In this document: piece by piece, positions 1 through 8,600 of the stretch
Layout of the letters: every line of letters starts with the position of its first letter
Numbering within the stretch: position 1 is the first letter of the stretch
Assembly: GCA_024196135.1 (NCBI GenBank)
Contig: JAMQCK010000071.1
Span: 36,272-100,271, forward strand
Reading direction: 5' to 3'
Source: Pleurotus ostreatus/Saccharomyces cerevisiae fusant
Taxonomy: Eukaryota > Opisthokonta
DNA: 64,000 nucleotides
Notes under the pieces: generated by a model
The model's input: the letters and a program-made list of their open reading frames with translations, nothing else
Told to the model about the DNA's origin: nothing
Databases searched by the model: none
Translations under genes and position numbers: made by a program

Positions 1-442
1 GAGGGCGGTCGGGCGACTGAGCCCTAGCCTGCGGTCTCCCGCGGCGAGGGCAGAACAAGATCCAGCGCCTTAGCCAGCGGGTGACCGCGGCTAAGGCGTA
101 CGTAGGGGCATCGAATCCAAGAAACCGAGATGACGATTAGAAGTAAGTAAGTATTTGTACATGTTGCGCATCTAGTCTATTGGCGGGTTCCGGCCCGTAT
201 GTCCGACTATAGGTCCCTGTGTGTCCATCCGTATCACACAAATCGGGCAGTAGAAGACTTGGAGACGAAAGCACGATACCTTTGAAGCAGAAGACCAGTC
301 ACCTGGTCCGCTCAATCCAAACTAATCCCCGCGTACTTAAAAATAATGGGACAGAGATCACTATATAAGTGGAGAGCGCGAGCCAGGCAGCGCATCAAAG
401 CACTCACTCTTGCAAGCAACGCATCCCACCCGAAGTCACCCC
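1..442. other. Intergenic sequence and 5' flank of the caspase-like gene
   Basis: No convincing coding sequence is seen here. The stretch ends with a TATA-like element and a short presumed 5' UTR in front of the ATG at 443. Confidence 0.5.
362..369 (+). promoter_or_regulatory. TATA box of the caspase-like gene
   Basis: TATATAAG lies 74-81 bases upstream of the ATG at 443, in the correct orientation. The spacing is like that of the TATA boxes of the other genes in this window (about 64-93 bases). Confidence 0.55.
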
Positions 443-2162
443 ATGTATATCTACAACGGCCACCTCGGCTCGGCGCATGCCAAAGCTATAACTGTTGTCT
501 TTCCGGCAGGCCTCGAGCTGGGCGATCCCTGCTGCGCTTATTGGCAGTCTATTGAAGGCGGCGACGTGGAGAATGTTTGCCTGGTAATGATATCTGTCAA
601 TATCTTGCCTATCCTCATTGCTAATATTTGGGCGCACAGCGGGGCATCATCAAGACCGTCACGAAGGACACTCAGGGAGAGGGGATCTATTCCCTGACTG
701 CCGAGCTCTCCGATGATTTCGTACTCAGCTGTACTATCGGAGACGACATCAACAACATCTCGGCGGAAATTCGCAGCTCGTCAACCGGCGAGACTATAGA
801 GACGACGCTGCAAGCCCAGTACCCAGGATGGGGGGAAACCCGCGTCCCGATCGGCAAGGTTTACACAGGCACAATCACCTGGGAGTCTCCGGAAGACAGC
901 TATGTGGCGAGGAACGAAATGGTCACTCTGGTCATTCCAAAGGGCATACGCGTCGGAGCACCCGTTGGTTTGTACTGGCAGTGGACCGTGGACAGGCACG
1001 GTGACGAGCACGTCAACGTCTGCCTGAACACCGGCTTCGATACAGTCCACACCTCCGCGGACCAACTTCAGGGAACGTTCCGAACCCCGCCGGGGCTGTG
1101 GTACGAGTTCACCGTCACATTTCCTCTTCGCGATGAGGCCAAGGTCGGAGAGCTGCAGATGCGCCTTCTAGCTGATGGACCTCCTGTCTCGACGACGAGT
1201 GTACTTCAGCAGATGGACGAACGGCAGGAAATAACCCACGGCGGGGATTTTCGCAAAAAGGTAAGCCATCTGTCAGGAGAATGGCGACACAGCTCACTTT
1301 CTCTTCCGATAGGCCCTCATCATTCGCTACGGGACTGGCACAGATGACAACGGGATCAACCTCGTGCGCGATATGCTCGTGGACTTGGGCTTCGACGCCG
1401 ACAATATCGAGATGCTCTACTACAGAGCAGAGCCGGAAGGTGCCCTGGCGGAGAAAGAGAAGGGGATAGAGGCGCCTACTGCGTCGAACTTCAAGTCAAG
1501 ATTCATCAGCCTGCTTGAAGGGGCAGTCGCGGGCGACGTACGCTTCGTGTACGTGGAGACGCGTGGGGTCGTCCGCCCGGGCTCGGACTTGCCGCCGGAT
1601 AGCATCGACAACGGGTGGTTGATGGCTAGCGGGGATGACGGGACCGGAGCGCCTGAGGTTGTCACAGCCGACTATATCAGTCAGATCATTAAGGAGGTGC
1701 GGTTATATTCGAGCTGTCTTTCTACCCCCATTGACGCGCGTCCAGAACGTCAAGCCGGGGGTTAATTTGACTATCTTGACCTCGTCGTGCATAGGAAGCG
1801 GCATGCTTGGCGGACACTATGGTACACCCGGCGTTGTCCTGGCGGGATGTAATGCGACGCAGACGAACTTCAAGGCGCTGCCGACCGTTCACGACGGCTC
1901 GGTCGACCCATTTGTGTATGGCGTCGTAGCATCTATCAAGTACCAGGTAAGTTAGTCACTGCCGATATCAGGGATGCCGACTCACTCGAGCCCAGGCCTA
2001 CAACTTCCGTAGCGTACCCACGTACGCTAAGGTATACAACGACGCCAAGAAATTCATTGCGCGGGTCAACAACCGAAGAATCCGAGATGAGCGCTACAGA
2101 GGCCCCAGCCCTAACGAGCAATACCCGGACGGACGCAGCGATGACTTGAAGTCGAGCAACCA
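443..2162 (+). pseudogene. Caspase/metacaspase-like protein, 5' part of a gene split by a retrotransposon
   Basis: Exons 443-583, 640-1260, 1313-1696, 1746-1946 and 1996-2162 are joined by four GT-AG introns and keep one frame. From about residue 255 the protein follows the C14 (metacaspase-like) p20 layout: an ALIIRYG strand, a helix with RDMLVDLGF, NIEML, then FVYVETRG, then a dyad-type loop TSSCIGSG. The Cys is kept (about residue 397), but the His of the usual HG motif is replaced by Arg (about residue 338), so a classical protease is unlikely. The N-terminal 254 residues hold two copies of a module with the pattern GxxxGxPxxxYWQ...VxNVCL (about residues 9-47 and 163-203); I do not recognise it. 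The frame is cut at 2162 by an LTR and continues beyond it at 11919. Inferred role: regulated cell death or a caspase-like pseudoenzyme. Confidence 0.75.
2158..2162. other. Target-site duplication, left copy
   Basis: AACCA directly precedes the left LTR, and the same five bases follow the right LTR at 11914-11918. Five base pairs is the usual duplication for Gypsy elements. Confidence 0.9.
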
Positions 2163-2455
2163 TGAGGCGAGTACGGTAACGCGGAGAGCGGGCCGGGCTC
2201 GGCTCACGGAGATGATGAAGAAGATTCCCACGAGGTTACTCTGTAACGAAGTCTCGATTGAAAACCTTGCCCTCCTCCCTTGGAGGAGGGCCCTTTTATA
2301 CCTACTGCTGTAGGTAGTCATATCTAGTCACAGAACGTATATACGAGTCATAAGAAAACCAAAAGAGAACCTTGAGGAACTCCGAAGAACATATCCCCGG
2401 CGGGGGCAAAGGCAGAGCACGTGGCGCCGTCATCGGCCGTAGCCGAAGCGCCACA
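2163..2455 (-). repeat. LTR of the retrotransposon (functional 3' LTR)
   Basis: This is a 293-bp direct repeat of 11621-11913 and starts TG and ends CA. It carries a perfect hairpin at 2269-2291 (10-bp arms, 3-nt loop). On the minus strand it follows the polypurine tract, so it is the 3' LTR. Confidence 0.95.
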
Positions 2456-2457
2456 TA

Positions 2458-2466
2458 CCCCCCTCC
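2458..2466 (-). other. Polypurine tract
   Basis: Read on the minus strand this is GGAGGGGGG, two bases before the 3' LTR, where plus-strand DNA synthesis is primed in LTR elements. A perfect 8-bp inverted repeat with a 2-nt spacer (2467-2484) lies immediately upstream on the element's sense strand. Confidence 0.75.
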
Positions 2467-2617
2467 AGCGCCATCTATGGCGCTCCGTAAGTACAGTAGC
2501 AACCGAGCACATATGTATAGAATAGAAACGAGTCCTTGTTTTTGTATATATTTCGAACCTTTTCTGTAAGTAACTTTCGAGCCGTTGTTCTGATGATCTC
2601 TAGTAAGTAGGAAGTAA

Positions 2618-5600
2618 CTACTTGTTCCCCTTGCCCTCGCGCCGCTTGGTACGGTTCACCTCGAAGGCCTGCTGGCGGCGGGCGTTCGACAAACGCCCCT
2701 GCATCGCCTCGATGGCCGTCACTTCACGAAGGAGGAGCTCCTCGTTGGTGGGCTCGGGAACCTTGCCCTCCACCTCGTCCATGTAGCGATGCGCGGCCGC
2801 TCCGCTGCTGATGTCGAGGAGCTGACGCACCCAGAAGGTACGATCAATGCGTTGCTCCTCGGGGATGGGTCGGACTTTGCCGGTTGCGAGGTCGATCGGG
2901 CACAGGTGCTTGCCGAAGTCGGCCCGCTGGAGGATCTCCACAAACTCGGCATAGCCAGAGGGGACCTCAACAACGTCGTGGCGGATACCGGTAGCAGTGA
3001 TGCCGTCACTGAAGCGCATATACTCGACGAGCATGGTGAGTGGGATGCGGTAGCTGTAGAGGTACTCGTCGGGGTCGTCGCGCGCGTAGATAGGAATGAC
3101 GAGGCGGCGTCCGAAGATCTCCCATGTCATGGGAATGATGCGGCGATTGGCGGACGGAGTTGGGCCACGTGGCTTGGCACGGCCGAGGAGGAAGCCATCG
3201 TCGTCGGAGGCGCGCTTGGCGGGCGTCGTCGCGGCGGCGGCCGGAGGAGCGGTCTTATCCGCACCAGCGTCGGCGGCGGCACTGACGCGCGGGATGGGCT
3301 GTTTCATGACGTCGGAGCGCGCGGCTTCCTGCTGGCGGATGCGATCGGCGATGAGACCGGCATTGTACTTGGCGCGGGCGGCCTCCTTGGCGCGGAGCGC
3401 TGCGGCAGCGTCGAGGGACGGCTCGTTGTCGACGAGGGTTGAGGCGGCAGTGCCGGCAGCGTCGAGGATGGACGACATTGTCTTGGGCGCGGGCGCCGGC
3501 TGGGCGGCCTCGGAACTGGGTGGGTCGACATCCATCGGTTGGACCGAGTCCGCCTTGTTGCCATTTTTGATTGCCGGAGCAGCTTTGGCTTTGGTGTGGG
3601 AACGGGTACCGACACGGTTGGCGTTGGGCGAAGGGGAAGGAGAGTCGGGAAGCGCAGGTAAGCTAGAAGTATCCATAGTCTGTATGTAGGGAGAGAAAGG
3701 GGAAATGGAGTTGGTTTGGCATACTGACTGTTCATCCCTTTTAAAGGGATCCCAGCTAAGCCCATTACCCGATTCATCGTGAATCTCGCCATCAGGAACA
3801 CGAGGCTCGATCGTGAGTTCGAGATTCCCTACATACAATTGGACATCCCCGGGGTCTGGTTCAGATCCAGCCGGGAGATCACCCGCTTTGTCAACACCGA
3901 GCGCCTCGAGGTACTGCTTGACCTTTTCGAGGGTGGCAACATTCTTGATTGGAATCCAGGACATGTCGCCCGGCTTCCACTTCACCTTGAGTACTGCATC
4001 AGCGCCCTTGCCGTGATGTCCCACAATCTCTTCGATTGCCCATTCTTTTTCCCAGGCACCGAAGTCGGCCACCTGAGTCTCAAGGCGGCCCGGAAATAGC
4101 CTATCGTCATTGGGAATATGAATTCTCAATAGAGACGCATGGAAGCGCGGGTGTATTCCCCGCTGCTTCAACTCCTTCGGGAGATCAAGAAGGAAGGCCT
4201 CATTGCCTAGATCCTTCAGGATGCGATATGGACCAATGAACTTGGGAAGAAGCTTACGAACGCGGCCCTTCGGAAAGTTCATGTTGGCAGTTGAGACATA
4301 GACTAGGTCATTCTCGGCAAACGGCGCACGGATGCGGCGTCGATTGGCATCGCGTGTCTGTTTGACACGCGCCGCGAGTACTGCGTCATGAGCTTGCATG
4401 ATGGCTTGCTTGACACGGCGCGCATAAGTCCGCACCCCGGGATATTCCGTTGTAGGTGCATCTTCCCAGATCATGGCGCGGGGCATGCGACCAGTGTTCA
4501 GGAAGAAGGGTGCATATCCCGTGCTCTCTGAGCGCACAGAGTTGATCGCAAACTCGACCGCCGGCAATTTCAGGACCCAGTCCGATTGAGCGGGCTCAAC
4601 GCACTCGCGTATCATCTGGACAACTGTCCGATTGGCCCGTTCAGTTGATCCGTCGGTCTGCGGGTGATATGCGGTTGACATGCGCAGTTCCGTTCCGATC
4701 AGCTTGTGCAGGTGAGTCCAGAATATGCTCGTGAAGAGTGAATCCCGGTCACTGACAATGTACTTCGGGAGTCCGTGTAGCTTATAGACTTCCGCAAAGA
4801 TAATGTATGCCAGGGTCTTGGCGGTCACATTAGTACGCGTCGGAATAAGATGTACCATGCCGGTAAGTAGGCAGATCACGACGAGAAGGTAATTGAATGT
4901 ACCATTATGATTCTCGCTCTCGGGAAAGGGACCCGTGAAGTCTATCCCGATAGCTTCCCAAGGCGTGCCAGGCACCGGCAGGGGATTCAATAGCCCATAC
5001 GGCTTGTGATTGCTGGGCTTATTCCAAGCGCACGTGGTGCACGACGCAATGAACTTCTGTACGTCAGGCACCAGCGTCTTCCACCACACCTGATCACGGA
5101 GGACGGGAATAACTTTAGCGGCACCGAGATGCGCAAGTAAGGTGTGTGCTTCCTGAATAATGAGTCCTCGCACGGAGCGACCACCCTCCTTGATGTTTGG
5201 GATGCATAGCAGACGTCGAGATTCCTGCTTCAGGAAGATGAGTCCTTCGACCACCTCAAAGTTTCGGAAGTGACTGGGCTCCTCCAAGATCTTGGCAAAG
5301 AACGGATCGTCCTGATACTTATCCCGGATCAAATCTTCAATGCGTACGCCCCGTGTGTGATTGGGTATAGCCGTCAAGATAGGTTCCGTGAGGCTAGGAG
5401 GTGTGATTTCATATTCTTCGTCACCTTCCGCGCTGACCGAGGTCGAGGCGCGTGTTTCCTCCTCTGAGGCTGGCATCTCACCTGTCGGGAGTTCTGGTTC
5501 GGATTCCGACACCTGGGCAGCACTAGGTGCGCCTATATTCGCATTGTCTTTGATTGGGTTCCCACCGTCGGGCGACGAGGGGCTGTCTTCGACAGCGCGC

Positions 5601-8600
5601 GGGTGCGCGTTCTCTCGGGTACCCGAGGGGAACTCGGAAGATGCCGAATGTGATGTTCTGCTAACATCACCTCGCGTGGCTTGATCGGAAGCAAACGCGT
5701 GATGAGCTGGCAGCGCGTTCTGCGCTACATCCTTCTCGCTCATCTCGCTTCCGTTCGCGTTCAGGTCGCTTGCAAAAGGTTCGACCGGGTCGTCTCCCCC
5801 CTCCAGACGCGTCGCGCGTCTTTCAGAATCGCTATCTGTCGCGTGATTGCCCACAATCAGGCGGACGGATCCTTTCTTCGCGGCGAGCCGGCGGACCCAG
5901 TCATTGAAGGCCTTCGTTGAGCCTTTCGGACGACCGCGACCACGGCGTGGAGCGACGTCGTCTTCGGCGTCCGGCGCAATCGCCAGGGCGCCGAGCTCGG
6001 TCACAAGCGGCCGAGTAATGTCCATACCGTCATAATCGACGGAGCCATCCTCATCAAAGGACGTATACTCAGAGGGAGAGCGCAGCGTTCCAGGTGCGTC
6101 GCCCTCGTATATGCGCGATAGTGCGTCAGCTAACACATTATCCACACCCGGTAGGTACACGACTTCGAAGTCAAACTCGCCCAACTTCTCAAGCCAGCGC
6201 GCTTGCCGCCCCGAAAGGTTTGGCTGCCGCAGAAGATGGACGAGACCACGATGGTCAGTTACCCACGTAAAGTGAAATCCCTGAAGTAAGTCGCGATGTC
6301 GCTGCATTGATTCCACGCCAGCTAACATCTCGATCTCGTGTACAGGGTAATTCTGCTGAGTCGTACTCAGCTTCGCGGAGAAGAGCGCGATCACCGTTCC
6401 GGTACGCCAGTCCTCTCCTTCGACGACCACTCCTGACAACGACGACTTAGAGCCGTCGGTCAGAAGCCAAACGCGCGAGGTCGGCTTGCCATCCGGCCCG
6501 AGGGTGATGCCGCGGCGCGAGACGCGCTTGCTCGCGCTCACAAGCCGCTTGCAGTCCTCAAACGCGCGCTGTTGCGTGAAGCCCCACTCCCATCGGTGAG
6601 TCTCTCCGCATAAATCGTGCAGAATTCCCAGAGGCGCGGCGATCTCGGCGACGTTGTCGGCGAGCCAGCCCACCGCGCCACAAAATGCCCGAACTAACTT
6701 CTTGTTTGTAGGCACCGGCCACTTCGCGATCTCGTCGACGCGGGCCGGGTCAACGCGAATGCCATTCGCGTCGATGATGCGTCCAAGTACGCGCACTTCC
6801 GCTTCCAGGAAGTGCAACTTATTAACGCCCAAATAGAACTTCTCACGCGCCAACACCTCAAGCACGGTCTGAACAGCACGGACATGCTCCTCGAGCGTGT
6901 TCGTATAGATGACAATGTCGTCCAGATAGACATCCATGAAGACACCGAGGTAAGGACGAAAAATATGCGTCATGATTGCCTGACATGTTGCGACCGCATT
7001 ACAGTCACCTTGGAGCATGACTTTGCTCTTTACGTTCCCATCTGGCGTCGCCATGATGTTAACGTCTTCGTACGCAGGTAAGACACGTATCTGCTCATAA
7101 TGGTCTTTCCCGTCGAGAATTGACCAATATTTTGCAGCAGCAACGCGACGCAAGATCGCATTCTGGTCCGGGAGCGGCGACGACAGCTTGCGTGTGTTGT
7201 CGTTGCGCTCACGCAAATCCACCACAGTACGTAGCTTCGTTTTCTCGCGCTGATTCTTCGCGATGAGAAGCATCGGCACCGTGTTCGTGGCGGTGGTGAA
7301 CTCCCACCGTCCCGAGCGCATATATGCGTCGCGCTTCTCATTCCATTGCTCACGAAATATTGCAGGGCAATTCGAGCGACGGAACGGGTACCGGCGATCA
7401 GGGTCGATAATAGGAATCGTGTGGTTAATCGCACGCAACGGCGGGAGCTCAGTCTCCGCGATGGTCTTGCACAAAGGTAAGGCCATCTCAACTAGATGCT
7501 TTCGGATAGCTTCTAACTCATCCAAGCCAGGCTCCGGCTCGACATTCGCCATAAACAGGTCGTCGACGTGCGGCCCTTCAAGCGGCAGCGCCTCGACGCT
7601 CCCGATGAGGATTTTCGGCGGGTTGATGGAGAAGGAGATGGAGTGCTGGTACAGGAATGGAGTCCCGAGTACGACGTCGTAAGTCGCAAGGTTCAAGACG
7701 TCAAAGACGCGCTGTTCGTGTATAGCTGACCATTCAAAGTCTACAGACGTATGAAAATTACATTTCGAGCGCGACCCGCTCACTGCCATCGTCATGGACA
7801 CCTGGCCATCGTGCTCAATGAGCGGAAGGCGCAGTTGCGTAGCCAGAGCCGAGCTCACGAGGTCTACTGACGAACCAGAGTCTACTAACGCCTTGCAGGG
7901 ATGTCCGCTTACACGAACGACGAGGACGATGGGCCTCGGGATGCGACGGCCGCTCCCCCGCGGGAAGACGGCTGTCCGTTGCGCGACGCGCGCTGACGAG
8001 GGTGCCAACGGCGCGGAACGCCCCTTCGATACTGCGAAGACCGTCAGCTGACGCCATGGCAGACGCGAAGCTGGGAAACGCACCGGCATGTTGGACACCA
8101 TGCGCACCATCGTCGCCCACGCCTGTGCGAACAGGCCGGACTCAATCAGGTCCTCCGCGGGCTCGCGAAACCAACGCGCTGGGAATGCGCCGTTGGGCTG
8201 CGTGAAGACGTCGAAGCTACGACGCGCTGCGGCATCAGCAGGTGCCTCGAACCAGCGCGACATATAGCGCTTCGGGTGAGTCGTGTTCTGATGTCCACCC
8301 ACGAAGTAGCGCATGCGCTGATACATATACCAGTACCAGACGTTGATACCGGCATCGACGTCCTTGAGACGAAGACCCCACGACACGCCAAGGAGCGTGT
8401 CGCACACGAGGATGACTGGCGATCCAGAGTACGGCCGGAAAGCATAGAAGCGGGAAAGGTCAGCGCGACGCTGCTCCTCGCCGACTACGCGTCTGACTGC
8501 CCAGTTGAGGGCGTAAGCGACGCTCTCGGGCACGAGATCCCCGAGGGTAGTGCCCGTGGAGTAGAGGTACGCCATACGACGAGCCTGCGAGGTGCTCATC

